A DNA stretch of 64,000 bases from Nocardioides sediminis (GTDB lineage Bacteria > Actinomycetota > Actinomycetes > Propionibacteriales > Nocardioidaceae). The notes under the pieces are model-generated. The model was not told where the DNA came from. It was given only the letters and a program-made list of their open reading frames with translations, and did no database searches. Shown piece by piece: positions 1 to 8,804 of the stretch; position 1 is the first letter of the stretch; each line of letters begins with the position of its first letter. Position numbers and translations under genes: made by a program. Where the stretch lies: the NCBI RefSeq assembly GCF_003047295.1, contig NZ_PZYZ01000009.1:1-64000 (forward strand), in the 5' to 3' direction.

Positions 1-40
1 GCAACCGAGAGGCTGTGGGAGAGTAGGACGCCGCCGGACA
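1..40 (+). rRNA. rrf: 5S ribosomal RNA, 3' end (partial)
   Basis: The first 40 bases carry the conserved closing part of an actinobacterial 5S rRNA (gtgggagagtagga followed by cgccgcc) and are followed at once by a strong terminator. The rest of the gene, and presumably the 16S and 23S genes, lie to the left of the window. The exact 3' end is uncertain by a few bases. Confidence 0.85.
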
Positions 41-50
41 TACATTGGGA

Positions 51-79
51 GAGGGGCCGCCACCAGGCGGCCCCTCTTT
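51..79 (+). terminator. rRNA operon intrinsic terminator
   Basis: A perfect 11-bp stem (GAGGGGCCGCC at 51-61 pairs with 66-76) with a 4-base ACCA loop is followed by TTTCCC. It sits just downstream of the 5S rRNA and ends the rRNA operon. Confidence 0.9.
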
Positions 80-221
80 CCCATTTCCCCACCTGTGGCC
101 CGTGATCGTGGACCACGTCGCGTCCACAGGGGTCGTGTGGGGGATTGGCCTCCACAACAGGCGGCCGCGTTCCGCCGTTTGTCGGTGGCTCCCTCCAGCC
201 TGAGTGCTGGAGGTGATGTGC

Positions 222-590
222 ATGTCAGCACGTGCAGTGGCCGACCCCGATCCGGGTCGAGGGGACGACGTCAACGTCGTCCGGTTGGTGGGTCGCCTGT
301 CGGCAGCGCCCATGGAGGTCGAGATGCCGAGCGGGGACGTGCTGTGCACGTTCCGGGTGGTGGTCGGACGTCCTGCTGGACACAGGTCGGCACAGCTGGT
401 GGACGCGCTGGAGTGCTCGACGGCGTCGGCCCGCGTGCGACGCTCGGCGTCGTCGTGGCAGCCTGGCGACGTCGTCGAGGTGGAGGGCGCGATGCGGCGG
501 CGCTTCTTCCGGACGCCCGCCGGAGCCGCGTCCCGGGTGGAGGTGGAGGTCAGCTCCGCTCGGCGGGTGCGGCGTGCAGCGACCGCATGA
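222..590 (+). CDS. single-stranded DNA-binding protein-like OB-fold protein
   Basis: This 122-residue protein has the layout of a bacterial SSB OB-fold: an N-terminal NVVRLVGRLSAAP strand, a DVLCTFRVVV strand, a central W-QPGDVVEVEG strand and a closing RVEVEV strand. It is shorter than housekeeping SSB and lacks the acidic C-terminal tail (it ends in a basic stretch), so it looks like an accessory actinobacterial SSB paralogue that binds single-stranded DNA or RNA. The ATG at 222 is chosen because GGAGG at 209-213 lies 8 bases upstream; the in-frame GTG at 204 and ATG at 216 have poor spacing. Its 3' end overlaps the convergent DUF1015 gene by 41 bases. Confidence 0.75.
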   Translation: MSARAVADPDPGRGDDVNVVRLVGRLSAAPMEVEMPSGDVLCTFRVVVGRPAGHRSAQLVDALECSTASARVRRSASSWQPGDVVEVEGAMRRRFFRTPAGAASRVEVEVSSARRVRRAATA

Positions 591-1680
591 GCACGCCGAG
601 ACTGGGCTTGGGCTGGAACGAGGTGGCCTTCTCGGGGAGCAGCCGCCCTGCGTTCACCACCCGCACCACCTCGTCGAAGTCCGGGGCGGGCAGCAGCACC
701 GCGCAGCTGGTCGGGTCGGCCAGGGTGAGCGCCTCCTCCACGCTGTGGTGGAAGGCGACCTGCGCGCTCTCCAGCACGGGCAGGAGCTCACGGTGCAACC
801 ACTCGACCGGCAACGATCCGTGGTCCGGGACGTCGATGGCCGCCCAGGAAGCCCCGTCGGTCGCCGTCAGGGTGCCGGGGGAGAGGGCGCCGAGTGCGGC
901 CTCCGGCCCCAGCGCACGAGTGGGGGCGCCGGCCTCGCGTGCGGCGACCAGCAGGGCGTCCAGCGGCACGGTGCGCAGCGTCCGGTGGATCGCGCCGAGG
1001 AAGAGACCCGTGTCGCCCTGGTCCACCAGCATCGCGAGCCCGGTGTCCCACGCCGTGCCGGGATGCTCCTGCTGGAGCCGGAGGTAGGCGGCGTAGCGAT
1101 GGTGCCCGTCGGCGATCAGCGCCGAGGAGCCGGCCAGGTGGTCGTCGATCATGTCGACGTGACCGGCGTCGGCGATCCGCCACAGTCGGTGCTGCTGCCC
1201 GGCCCGGTCGGTGAACTCACGGTCGGGTGGGGTGGTGGCGAGGCGGCGTACGAACGTCCGGACCGGTGCCGGGCCGTCGTGGACCAGGAGGATCGGCGCG
1301 GGGTTCATCGCCATCTCGAGCATCCGGTCCGCCAGCTCGTCGACCTGCACGGGGTGGATTCCCTCGTGCGGCCACACCGCGCGGTCCTCGAGGCCGGTCG
1401 CGCGGTGGGACAGGTCGAGGGCCCCGACGATGCCGCGGACGGTGAGGCCGCCGGCGGTGTACTCGTGGAGGTACAGGGCAGGTGTCTCGTCGGTCTCCAC
1501 GTGCCCACGCCGCTGCCACTCGCGAAGACGACCCGCGACCGAGCGATAGGGTCGCGCGAAGGCTCGCGCCGAGGCCGGGTCGCCGACCCGTGCCGGGGAG
1601 AGCGTCATCCCGCAGAAGGGGACGAGCCTCAGCGGCTTCGCGGCATACGGCGGCGTGACCACAGTGGCGGCGAAGTCCAT
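550..1680 (-). CDS. DUF1015 family protein
   Basis: The 376-residue product is a member of the DUF1015 (COG4198) family. It has the typical N-terminal region with HEYTAGG, and the family hallmark ADGHHRYAAYL near residues 188-198. No catalytic activity is established for the family, so the function is unassigned. It is transcribed toward the 5S terminator and overlaps the SSB-like gene tail-to-tail. No Shine-Dalgarno is seen; TACGAT lies 6 bases upstream of the ATG, so the mRNA may be leaderless. The next gene, a HAD phosphatase, is divergent. Confidence 0.85.
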   Translation of the reverse strand: MDFAATVVTPPYAAKPLRLVPFCGMTLSPARVGDPASARAFARPYRSVAGRLREWQRRGHVETDETPALYLHEYTAGGLTVRGIVGALDLSHRATGLEDRAVWPHEGIHPVQVDELADRMLEMAMNPAPILLVHDGPAPVRTFVRRLATTPPDREFTDRAGQQHRLWRIADAGHVDMIDDHLAGSSALIADGHHRYAAYLRLQQEHPGTAWDTGLAMLVDQGDTGLFLGAIHRTLRTVPLDALLVAAREAGAPTRALGPEAALGALSPGTLTATDGASWAAIDVPDHGSLPVEWLHRELLPVLESAQVAFHHSVEEALTLADPTSCAVLLPAPDFDEVVRVVNAGRLLPEKATSFQPKPSLGVLMRSLHAAPAERS

Positions 1681-1686
1681 CGAAGC

Positions 1687-1692
1687 ATCGTA
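1687..1692 (-). promoter_or_regulatory. -10 element of a likely leaderless promoter for the DUF1015 gene
   Basis: On the minus strand TACGAT is followed by six bases and then the ATG of the DUF1015 gene. This puts the expected transcription start at or next to the start codon. It fits the TANNNT actinobacterial -10 consensus; it is inferred only. Confidence 0.45.
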
Positions 1693-1727
1693 GGGGCCGA
1701 GGACGATCGGCCGGTGGGAGGGTGAGA

Positions 1728-2750
1728 GTGCTCAAGGCGTGTCCGGGACCCCTGCTGGGGTCATACGACCTGGCGATGTTCGACCTCGACGGGGTGGTCT
1801 ACGTCAGCGGTGCCGCCATCGACGGCGTCGCCGACCGGCTCCGGAGGGTGCGAGCGGCCGGTGTCCACCTCGCCTTCGTCACCAACAACGCGTCCCGCAC
1901 GCCCGAGAAGGTCGCCGCCAACCTCGTCCGGTTGGGCATCGACGCCGACGCGGCCGACGTCGTGACCTCGGCGCAGGCCGCCGCCCGGGTGGTGCGCGAG
2001 CGCTTCGGGCCCGGTGCCCACGTGCTGCTCCTGGGCGGGCCGGGGCTCGAGTCGGCTCTCGCCGAGGAGGACCTGGTGGCCGTGCTCGAGCCCACGGCCG
2101 ACGTGGTCGCGGTGGTGAGCGGCTACGGCCCCGACGTCCTGTGGAAGGACATCATGCGCGCGGCCACGCTCGTCCGCGACGGCCTTCCCTACATCGCGAG
2201 CAACGGCGACCTGACCATCCCGACCGACTACGGGCTGGCGCCCGGCCACGGGATGCTGGTGAAGGCGATCACCGACTTCGCGGGGGTCGAGCCGGTGGTG
2301 GCCGGGAAGCCGGAGCGGCCGCTCCTCGACGAGACCGTCCGCCGCATCGGAGGTGAGCGTCCGCTGATGGTGGGCGACCGCCTCGACACCGACATCGAGG
2401 GCGCGAACGCCGTCGGCATGGACTCGCTCCTCGTGATGACCGGGGTCACCCACCTGCGCGAGCTCGTCGCGGCGCCACCCGACCTCCGGCCGACCTTCGT
2501 CGCCGCCGACACCGAGGGGCTGTTCGAGGCCCACGAGGTCCCGGGGACGAGCGACGGCACCGTGTCCCTGGGCGGATGGAGCGGACGCGTCGTCGATGGT
2601 CGCCTGGCGGTGGAGGGCGCGGGGGAGGCCTCCGACTTCTGGCGGGTGGTGGCGGTCACCGGCTGGACCCACCTCGACCAGACCGGGCTACCGGTCTCGA
2701 CCGAGGGCGTGTCGGTGCCGGACGCCCACCGCGCCGGCCGGCACGGGTAG
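1728..2750 (+). CDS. HAD-superfamily phosphatase (Rv1692-type, likely glycerol 3-phosphate phosphatase)
   Basis: The protein is a NagD-like HAD hydrolase. It shows motif I FDLDGVVYVSG near residues 17-27 (catalytic Asp pair), motif II FVTNNASRTP, the GKPERPLL lysine motif III and MVGDRLDTDIEGA motif IV near residue 214. A roughly 70-residue C-terminal extension matches the extra domain of M. tuberculosis Rv1692, a D,L-glycerol 3-phosphate phosphatase of lipid recycling. It precedes the Rv1693-like gene and tlyA exactly as in that genome. GTG 1728 is preferred over GTG 1722 because GGGAGGG ends at 1722. Its TAG stop also forms the start of the -10 hexamer of the next gene. Confidence 0.85.
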   Translation: MLKACPGPLLGSYDLAMFDLDGVVYVSGAAIDGVADRLRRVRAAGVHLAFVTNNASRTPEKVAANLVRLGIDADAADVVTSAQAAARVVRERFGPGAHVLLLGGPGLESALAEEDLVAVLEPTADVVAVVSGYGPDVLWKDIMRAATLVRDGLPYIASNGDLTIPTDYGLAPGHGMLVKAITDFAGVEPVVAGKPERPLLDETVRRIGGERPLMVGDRLDTDIEGANAVGMDSLLVMTGVTHLRELVAAPPDLRPTFVAADTEGLFEAHEVPGTSDGTVSLGGWSGRVVDGRLAVEGAGEASDFWRVVAVTGWTHLDQTGLPVSTEGVSVPDAHRAGRHG

Positions 2751-2753
2751 CGT
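2748..2753 (+). promoter_or_regulatory. -10 element overlapping a stop codon, leaderless promoter of the tlyA operon
   Basis: TAGCGT begins with the TAG stop of the HAD gene and ends 7 bases before the ATG at 2761. There is no Shine-Dalgarno before that ATG. This suggests a leaderless start for the small gene and tlyA. Confidence 0.45.
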
Positions 2754-2760
2754 GCGCGGC

Positions 2761-3021
2761 ATGGACCAGCAACACTCCGACGAGCCCGGATCGGCAGACC
2801 CCGGGCGTCACGACCTGGAGGGTCAGGACCTCGATCGCAGCGACCTCGAGGGCACCGAGGCCGAGGGCGGTCCGGACGAGGTGGCGACCGGGGTGGGCGA
2901 GGTCGACGCCGTGCTCGCCACGTTGGACCGCCTCGCCGACCGACCCGTCGCCGAGCACGTCGAGGTCTTCGAGAAGGCCCACGAGCGACTCCGGCGTGCC
3001 CTCGACACGCCGGCGGACTAG
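2761..3021 (+). CDS. small acidic conserved protein (Rv1693-like position)
   Basis: This 86-residue ORF has a disordered, Asp/Glu-rich first half and a short helical second half (DAVLATLDRLADRPVAEHVE, then FEKAHERLRRAL). It sits between the HAD phosphatase and tlyA, where M. tuberculosis has the small gene Rv1693. The C-terminal helix is typical of this actinobacterial family; its function is unknown. The ATG at 2761 lacks a Shine-Dalgarno but has TAGCGT 7 bases upstream. The frame stays open further upstream into the HAD gene, but that part is only a shadow. Confidence 0.75.
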   Translation: MDQQHSDEPGSADPGRHDLEGQDLDRSDLEGTEAEGGPDEVATGVGEVDAVLATLDRLADRPVAEHVEVFEKAHERLRRALDTPAD

Positions 3022-3027
3022 AGGACG

Positions 3028-3867
3028 ATGCCTCCCCGTCGACTTCGGCTCGACGCCGAGCTCGTCCGACGCGGCCTCGCGCGCTCGCGCGAGCATGCCA
3101 GCGAGCTCGTCGCCGAGCGCCGTGTCACCGTCAGCGGCGTGGTCGCGACCAAGCCGGCGACCGGCGTCACCACCGACGTCGCCATCGTCGTGCGCGAGGA
3201 CCCCGACCGGCCGGAGTACGTGTCGCGTGGCGGGCACAAGCTGGCGGGTGCGCTGGCGGCCTTCGCCGAGCACGGCCTCGTCGTCGAGGGAGCACGCTGT
3301 CTCGACGCCGGAGCGTCGACCGGCGGCTTCACCGACGTCCTGCTCCGCAACGGCGCCCGCGAGGTGGTGGCCGTCGACGTCGGGTACGGCCAGCTGGCCT
3401 GGTCGTTGCAGAGCGACGACCGCGTCGTCGTGCACGACCGCACGAACATCCGTGAGCTGACGCCCGAGCTCGTGGGCGAGCCCGTCGATCTGGTGGTGGG
3501 CGACCTCTCGTTCATCAGCCTCGAGCTCGTGCTGGACCCGTTGATCGGTGTGACCGCGCCCGACGGCGCCCTGGCGTTGATGGTCAAGCCCCAGTTCGAG
3601 GTCGGCAAGGAGCGGGTCGGCAAGGGTGGAGTGGTGCGCGACCTCGGACTGCGCGCCGAGGCCGTCACGTCGGTCGCCGCGGCGTCCGAGCGCCGGGGGT
3701 GGGGAGCGGTCGCGGTGACGACCAGTCCGCTGCCGGGTCCCTCGGGCAACGTCGAGTTCTTCCTCCTGCTGCGCCGGGGGCCGGCCGCTATCGGAGCAGC
3801 GGAGATCGAGGCCGAGGTCCGGCGCTCCGGGTCGCTGGGGGTGCCTGGTGAGAGGGTGGACCCGTGA
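3028..3867 (+). CDS. tlyA: TlyA family rRNA (cytidine-2'-O)-methyltransferase
   Basis: The 279-residue protein begins with an S4 RNA-binding domain (residues about 4-65, RLDAELVRRGLARSREHA) and continues into an FtsJ-like Rossmann methyltransferase. The SAM-binding motif CLDAGASTGGFTDVLL lies near residue 91, and VDLVVGDLSFISL follows. Family members 2'-O-methylate 16S and 23S rRNA cytidines, which in mycobacteria determines capreomycin sensitivity. GAGG precedes the ATG at close spacing. The 3' end overlaps nadK by 4 bases (GTGA), so the two are translationally coupled. Confidence 0.93.
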   Translation: MPPRRLRLDAELVRRGLARSREHASELVAERRVTVSGVVATKPATGVTTDVAIVVREDPDRPEYVSRGGHKLAGALAAFAEHGLVVEGARCLDAGASTGGFTDVLLRNGAREVVAVDVGYGQLAWSLQSDDRVVVHDRTNIRELTPELVGEPVDLVVGDLSFISLELVLDPLIGVTAPDGALALMVKPQFEVGKERVGKGGVVRDLGLRAEAVTSVAAASERRGWGAVAVTTSPLPGPSGNVEFFLLLRRGPAAIGAAEIEAEVRRSGSLGVPGERVDP

Positions 3868-4856
3868 CCGAGCCGACTCCCCCCGACCCGACCCCGGACG
3901 GCGTGCGCCGTGTCCTGGTGCTGGCCCACACCGGTCGTGAGGATGCCCGCGAGGTCGCCCGCGCCTGCGCCCGCGCCCTGACCGACCACGGCATCGTGGT
4001 GCGGCTGCTCGCCGAGGAGGCGGAGGACCTCGAGCTGTCCACGGGCTCCTTCGATCCGGCCATCGAGCTCGCGGACGCCGCCGACCACGCCGGCCGCGGG
4101 TGCGAGCTGGCCCTGGTGATCGGCGGCGACGGGTCGATCCTGCGTGCCGCCGAGACCACGCACGCGAGCGGCACCCCGCTCCTGGGGGTCAACCTCGGGC
4201 ACGTCGGGTTCCTGGCCGAGGCCGAGCAGGACGACGTCGAGTCCACGATCGAGGCGATCGTGGCCCGGCGCTACGTCACCGAGGAGCGGCTCACGCTCGA
4301 CGTGAGCGTCTACCGCGACAAGGAGCTCGTCGCCGAGACCTTCGCCCTCAACGAGGCCAGTGTGGAGAAGGCGGCCCGGGAGCGGATGCTCGAGGTCGTC
4401 GTGGAGATCGACGGTCGCCCCCTGTCCCGGTGGGGCTGCGACGGCGTGGTGTGCGCGACCCCGACGGGCTCCACGGCCTACAACTTCAGCGCCGGCGGAC
4501 CGGTCGTCTGGCCGGACGTCGAGGCGCTGCTCATGGTGCCGATCAGCGCCCACGCGCTCTTCGCCCGCCCGATGGTCGTCTCGCCCACGAGCCTCCTGGC
4601 CATCGAGGTGCTGGCCAACACCGAGGGCTCCGGCGTGCTCTGGTGCGACGGGCGCCGCACCGTCGACCTGCCACCCGGCGCCCGCATCGAGGTCCGGCGC
4701 GGGGCGCGGCCGGTGCGCCTCGTGCGACTGCACGAGGCGCCCTTCACCGGTCGTCTGGTGGCCAAGTTCGACCTGCCCGTCGAGGGCTGGCGCGGCGCCT
4801 CCGAGCGCCGTCGCCGGGAGGTGCCCCCGCTCGAGGAGGTGGGCAGCGATGCTTGA
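3864..4856 (+). CDS. nadK: NAD kinase
   Basis: The 330-residue protein carries the NAD kinase signature VIGGDGSILRAAE near residue 85, GVNLGHVGFLAE, and the ATPTGSTAYNFSAGGP nucleotide-binding loop. It phosphorylates NAD to NADP in the cytosol. It starts with GTG in a 4-base overlap with tlyA and overlaps recN by 8 bases, forming the conserved tlyA-nadK-recN operon. The C-terminal 40 residues are charged and variable, as in other actinobacterial NadK proteins. Confidence 0.96.
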   Translation: MTEPTPPDPTPDGVRRVLVLAHTGREDAREVARACARALTDHGIVVRLLAEEAEDLELSTGSFDPAIELADAADHAGRGCELALVIGGDGSILRAAETTHASGTPLLGVNLGHVGFLAEAEQDDVESTIEAIVARRYVTEERLTLDVSVYRDKELVAETFALNEASVEKAARERMLEVVVEIDGRPLSRWGCDGVVCATPTGSTAYNFSAGGPVVWPDVEALLMVPISAHALFARPMVVSPTSLLAIEVLANTEGSGVLWCDGRRTVDLPPGARIEVRRGARPVRLVRLHEAPFTGRLVAKFDLPVEGWRGASERRRREVPPLEEVGSDA

Positions 4857-6600
4857 GGAGATCCGGATCAGCTCGCTGGGGGTCATCGAGTCCTCCACCC
4901 TCGAGCTCGGGCCTGGCCTGACCGTCATCACCGGTGAGACCGGTGCGGGCAAGACGATGGTCGTCACCGCCCTGGGCCTCCTCCTCGGCGGCCGTGCCGA
5001 CACCGGCGCCGTCCGCTCGGGTTCCCCCCGCGCCCGGGTGGAGGGGGTCGTCGACGCGCGATCGCTCGTGCCGTTCCGCGAGGCCGTCGACGAGCTCGGG
5101 GGCGACACCGAGGACGGCCAGGTGGTCATCGCCCGCAACATCGCGGCCGAGGGACGGTCACGGTCATGGGTCGGCGGGGCCGCCGTGCCCGTGTCCCGGT
5201 TGGCCGAGGTGACCGGCTCGCTCGTCGCGGTGCACGGCCAGTCCGACCAGCACCGGCTGCTGCAGGCGGGTGCCCAGCGCGAGGCCCTGGACCGGTTCGC
5301 CGCCGGCGCGGTCGACGACCTGCTCGCCGAGTGGCAGCGGCTGCACGCCGAGCTGGTCGCGGTCGAGCGAGAGCTCGACGACGTGGTCGGCCACGCACGG
5401 GAGCGGGCCCAAGAGGCCGACCTGCTCCGCTTCGGCCTCGAGGAGATCGAGGCCGTCTCCCCGGAGCCGGGGGAGGACACCGCCCTCGCGGCCGAGGAGT
5501 CCCGCCTGGGCTACGCCGACACGCTGCGCACCGCGGCCGAGCAGGCCCGCGAGGCGCTCTCCAGCGACCAGGACGCGCCCGACGCGCTGGGCACCACGGC
5601 CGCGGCCCGCACCCTGCTCGAGGGCGTCCGCGACCACGACCCCGAGGCGGGCGAGCTGGCCGACCGGCTGGCCGAGCTGACCTACCTGCTGTCCGACCTC
5701 GCCGCCGACGTGGCGTCGTACGCCTCGCGCCTGGACACCGACCCCGCCCGGCTCGCCGCCGTCAGCGAGCGGCGGGCGGCGCTTACCGCGCTGACCCGCA
5801 AGTACGGCGACACCGTCGAGGACGTGCTGGCCTGGGCCGAGCTGGGATCGCGACGCCTGCTCGACCTCGACGACACCGACGGCCGCATCGAGCAGCTGCG
5901 CACCGAGCAGGCACGGGTCCGCGGCGAGCTGGCCGACGTCGGGCTCCGGCTGTCCGCGGCCCGGCAGGCGGCGGCCACCGAGCTGGGGAGCCGTGTGGGC
6001 GAGGAGCTCGGCCAGCTCGCCATGCCGCACGCCGTGGTCACCGTCTCGGTGACCCAGCACGAGGTGGCCGAGCCGGCACATCCCACGCCGGGCGTGCTCC
6101 GCGTGGCTGACCGCTGGCTGCGGGCGACCTCGAGCGGCCTCGACGAGGTCGAGCTGCTCCTGGCCGCCAACACCGGCAGCGACCCCCGGCCGCTCCACAA
6201 GGGCGCGTCCGGCGGCGAGCTCTCCCGGGTCATGCTGGCGATCGAGGTGAGCCTGGCCGACACCAACCCGGTGCCCACGTTCGTCTTCGACGAGGTCGAC
6301 GCCGGGGTCGGTGGCAAGGCGGCGATCGAGATCGGCCGCCGACTTGCGCAGCTCGCCCACCGGGCGCAGGTGCTGGTGGTCACCCACCTCCCGCAGGTGG
6401 CGGCCTTCGCGGACCGCCACGTCGTGGTGCACAAGGAGAGCGACGGCTCGGTCACCACCTCTGGTCTCGTGGTGCTCGACGACGCGGCACGGGAGAGGGA
6501 GCTCTCCCGGATGCTGGCCGGTGTGGAGGAGTCCGACGCCGCCCGGGCCCACGCCCGCGAGCTGCTCGAGACCGCCGCGCCGGCGCGGGCAGGTCGCTGA
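4849..6600 (+). CDS. recN: DNA repair ATPase RecN
   Basis: The 583-residue SMC-like protein has the Walker A motif GETGAGKT near residues 29-36, a long central coiled-coil region, the ABC signature KGASGGELSRV near residue 450 and Walker B TFVFDEVDAGVGG near residue 477. RecN promotes DNA end tethering in double-strand break repair. The ATG at 4849 starts the conserved MLEEIRISSLGVI; the frame continues upstream inside nadK, but that is not expected to be translated. It overlaps nadK by 8 bases. Confidence 0.96.
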   Translation: MLEEIRISSLGVIESSTLELGPGLTVITGETGAGKTMVVTALGLLLGGRADTGAVRSGSPRARVEGVVDARSLVPFREAVDELGGDTEDGQVVIARNIAAEGRSRSWVGGAAVPVSRLAEVTGSLVAVHGQSDQHRLLQAGAQREALDRFAAGAVDDLLAEWQRLHAELVAVERELDDVVGHARERAQEADLLRFGLEEIEAVSPEPGEDTALAAEESRLGYADTLRTAAEQAREALSSDQDAPDALGTTAAARTLLEGVRDHDPEAGELADRLAELTYLLSDLAADVASYASRLDTDPARLAAVSERRAALTALTRKYGDTVEDVLAWAELGSRRLLDLDDTDGRIEQLRTEQARVRGELADVGLRLSAARQAAATELGSRVGEELGQLAMPHAVVTVSVTQHEVAEPAHPTPGVLRVADRWLRATSSGLDEVELLLAANTGSDPRPLHKGASGGELSRVMLAIEVSLADTNPVPTFVFDEVDAGVGGKAAIEIGRRLAQLAHRAQVLVVTHLPQVAAFADRHVVVHKESDGSVTTSGLVVLDDAARERELSRMLAGVEESDAARAHARELLETAAPARAGR

Positions 6601-6619
6601 CCGACGCCGTCACGGCGGC

Positions 6620-6645
6620 GCCCGCGCGAACCCGCCCGCGCGGGC
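6620..6645 (+). terminator. GC-rich hairpin after recN
   Basis: GCCCGCGCG at 6620-6628 pairs with 6637-6645 across an 8-base loop. There is no T tract, so it is at best a weak or factor-assisted terminator. It lies in the 115-base gap between recN and steA. Confidence 0.35.
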
Positions 6646-6715
6646 CGGCGGCGGCTGACACGCCGCGCCCGGCGTCCCGCGAGCGGCCCCGTCCGGCTGA
6701 CACCATGAGTCGGTC

Positions 6716-7915
6716 ATGAGGATCTCCACGCGCCAGCGCCCCGCGCCAGCCCTGCCGGGCCTGACCGGCACCGCCCGCGTCGACCGCCGTACCGTCCACC
6801 TCCTCTCCCGCGTGCGCCCGGGTGACATCGCGGTCGTGGACCACCAGGACATGGACCGCTCGACCGCGCAGGCGCTCGTCGACGCGGGGGTCGGGGCCGT
6901 CCTCAACGTGTCGCCGATGATCTCGGGCCGCTATCCCAACCTCGGTCCGGAGGTGCTCGTCTCCGCCGGGGTCGTCGTGGTCGACATGTGCGGCCCCGAG
7001 GCGCTGGCCGCGGTCAAGGACGGCAGCACCGTCCGCCTGCACGAGGGGACCCTCCACGTCGACGACCGCCAGGTCGCCGCGGGACGCGAGGTCGACGCCG
7101 CGCTCGTCGAGCAGGAGATGGAGTCGGCCCGGCTGGGGCTGCGCGCCCAGCTGGAGAGCTTCACCCACAACAGCACCGAGTTCCTCCGGCGCGAGCAGGA
7201 CCTGCTCCTGCACGGCCGGGGCGTCCCGCGCACCGCCACCGACCTCACCGACCGACCGGTCGTCGTGGTCGTGCGCGGTCACGACTGGGAACGCGAGCTG
7301 GCCGGCATCAAGCCGTTCATCAAGGAGCAGGGACCGGTCCTCGTCGGTGTCGACGGAGGTGCCGACGCGCTCCGCGAGGCCGGCCACCACCCCGACATCG
7401 TGGTGGTCCATGCCGCTGCCGACGAGCTGCCCTCCCTGGCGGTCCTGCGCCGCGCCACCGACGTCGTCGCCCTGGTCGAGCGCGGCGCCACCCGCGCCGC
7501 GACCGAGCGGCTCGACCGCTCGGGCATCCGGCCGGTGCGCTTCGAGACGGGCGCCACCGCCGAGGACGCCGCCCTGGTGCTGGCCGACGCCGGCCGCGCC
7601 AGCCTGATCGTCGGGGTGGGGATGCACGCCACGCTCGACGAGTTCCTCGACCGGCGGCGCACGGGCCTGGCCAGCACCTACCTGACCCGCCTCAAGGTGG
7701 GCCCGCGCCTCGTCGACGCGGCCGCCGTGCCGCAGCTCTACGACGGCGCCGTTCGCCCCCGTCACCTCCTCGCCCTCGCCGTGGCCGGTCTCGTGGCCCT
7801 CGGAGCGGCGATCGGGGTGACCCCCGTGGGCCAGGAGTGGGCCGACTCGCTGGCCGCCACCGTGGGGCCCACCACGACCGACCTGATCGACACCCTGCAA
7901 GGACTGTTCCGTTGA
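6716..7915 (+). CDS. steA: SteA-like membrane protein of the division apparatus (Rv1697 family)
   Basis: This 399-residue protein matches the SteA/Rv1697 family, which has a thiamine-pyrophosphokinase-like fold. It has the motif DHQDMDRSTAQALVDAGVGAV near residue 42, the central FTHNSTEFLRRE, and GVDGGADALREAGHHPDI. One transmembrane helix near residues 345-365 (HLLALAVAGLVALGAAIGV) anchors the C-terminus. In Corynebacterium SteA works with SteB at the septum and affects cell-wall hydrolysis and envelope integrity. The stop codon overlaps the ATG of the next gene (TGATG), and the recN-steA-mctB-pyrG order is conserved. Confidence 0.85.
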   Translation: MRISTRQRPAPALPGLTGTARVDRRTVHLLSRVRPGDIAVVDHQDMDRSTAQALVDAGVGAVLNVSPMISGRYPNLGPEVLVSAGVVVVDMCGPEALAAVKDGSTVRLHEGTLHVDDRQVAAGREVDAALVEQEMESARLGLRAQLESFTHNSTEFLRREQDLLLHGRGVPRTATDLTDRPVVVVVRGHDWERELAGIKPFIKEQGPVLVGVDGGADALREAGHHPDIVVVHAAADELPSLAVLRRATDVVALVERGATRAATERLDRSGIRPVRFETGATAEDAALVLADAGRASLIVGVGMHATLDEFLDRRRTGLASTYLTRLKVGPRLVDAAAVPQLYDGAVRPRHLLALAVAGLVALGAAIGVTPVGQEWADSLAATVGPTTTDLIDTLQGLFR

Positions 7916-8793
7916 TGACGTTCCGCCAGCACCTGACGACCCTCGTCGCCGTCTTCGTCGCCCTCGCCGTGGGCATCGTCCTCGGCGGCGGGCTGCTCTC
8001 CGACGTGACCGACGCCGCGCCCGCCGAGGTGGACGCCGCGGCCGAGGAGGCCGCGCCGCAGGCGGCGTACACCGACAGCTTCACGGGTGCCGTGGCGCCC
8101 ACGCTGGTCTCCGGCAAGCTCGCCGAGCGATCGGTGGCGCTGGTGACCGCACCGGGAGCGGACGAGCAGGTGGTGACCGCCCTGACCGAGCGGGTCACCG
8201 CGGCGGGCGGCGGGGTGACCGCGCGCTACGACCTGACCGAGACGATGGTCGGCCCCGACCAGAAGGCGCTGGTCGACACCCTGGGCAGCCAGCTGATGAC
8301 CCAGCAGGGCGACGCGATCGCCGCCGAGGCGACGACGTACGACCGGATCGGGCAGCTCCTCGGCCTCGCCGTCGCCACCACCACGCCCGAAGGTGAGGGC
8401 ACCAACGGCAAGGGCCGGGCGATCCTGGAGAGCCTCTCGGGGGCCGACCTGGTGAGCGCCCCGGCAGGGGTCGAGCGGCGCGCCCCTCTGGTCCTCGTCG
8501 TGCTCGGCGACGAGCCGGCCGCCGAGGGCGGCGACGCGATCCTGGCGGGCCTCGTCACGGGGCTGGCGCGTGCCGCCGCGGGCGTCGTGGTCACCGGCGA
8601 CACGGCCGACGGCGGCGAGGGGCAGCTCGGGCGGCTGCGCGCCGAGCCCGTCTCCGCCGAGGTCGCCACGGTCGACGGGGTGGAGTCCACCGCCGGCCAG
8701 GTGACGTCGGTGCTGGCGCTGGCCCGGGCGCTGACGACCAAGGGCGGCGCGTTCGGTGCGTCGGGTGCCGACGGTCCGGTCCCTCTCGGGTAG
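7915..8793 (+). CDS. SteB / MctB-like copper transport-associated protein (Rv1698 family)
   Basis: The 292-residue protein has one N-terminal membrane helix (residues about 8-27, LVAVFVALAVGIVLGGGLL), a short coiled segment, and a large exported domain with two VALVTAPGADE-like and LVLVVLGDEPA repeats. This matches the Rv1698 family, called MctB (copper efflux in mycobacteria) or SteB (partner of SteA in corynebacteria). The ATG overlaps the steA stop, which supports a functional pair. Its TAG stop doubles as the first three bases of the pyrG -10 hexamer. Whether it acts in metal resistance or division here cannot be told from the sequence. Confidence 0.83.
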   Translation: MTFRQHLTTLVAVFVALAVGIVLGGGLLSDVTDAAPAEVDAAAEEAAPQAAYTDSFTGAVAPTLVSGKLAERSVALVTAPGADEQVVTALTERVTAAGGGVTARYDLTETMVGPDQKALVDTLGSQLMTQQGDAIAAEATTYDRIGQLLGLAVATTTPEGEGTNGKGRAILESLSGADLVSAPAGVERRAPLVLVVLGDEPAAEGGDAILAGLVTGLARAAAGVVVTGDTADGGEGQLGRLRAEPVSAEVATVDGVESTAGQVTSVLALARALTTKGGAFGASGADGPVPLG

Positions 8794-8796
8794 GCT
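8791..8796 (+). promoter_or_regulatory. -10 element overlapping the upstream stop, leaderless promoter of pyrG
   Basis: TAGGCT contains the mctB/steB stop codon and ends 8 bases before the pyrG GTG at 8805. The spacer AGAACCCC has no Shine-Dalgarno, so a leaderless pyrG mRNA is likely. Confidence 0.5.
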
Positions 8797-8804
8797 AGAA
8801 CCCC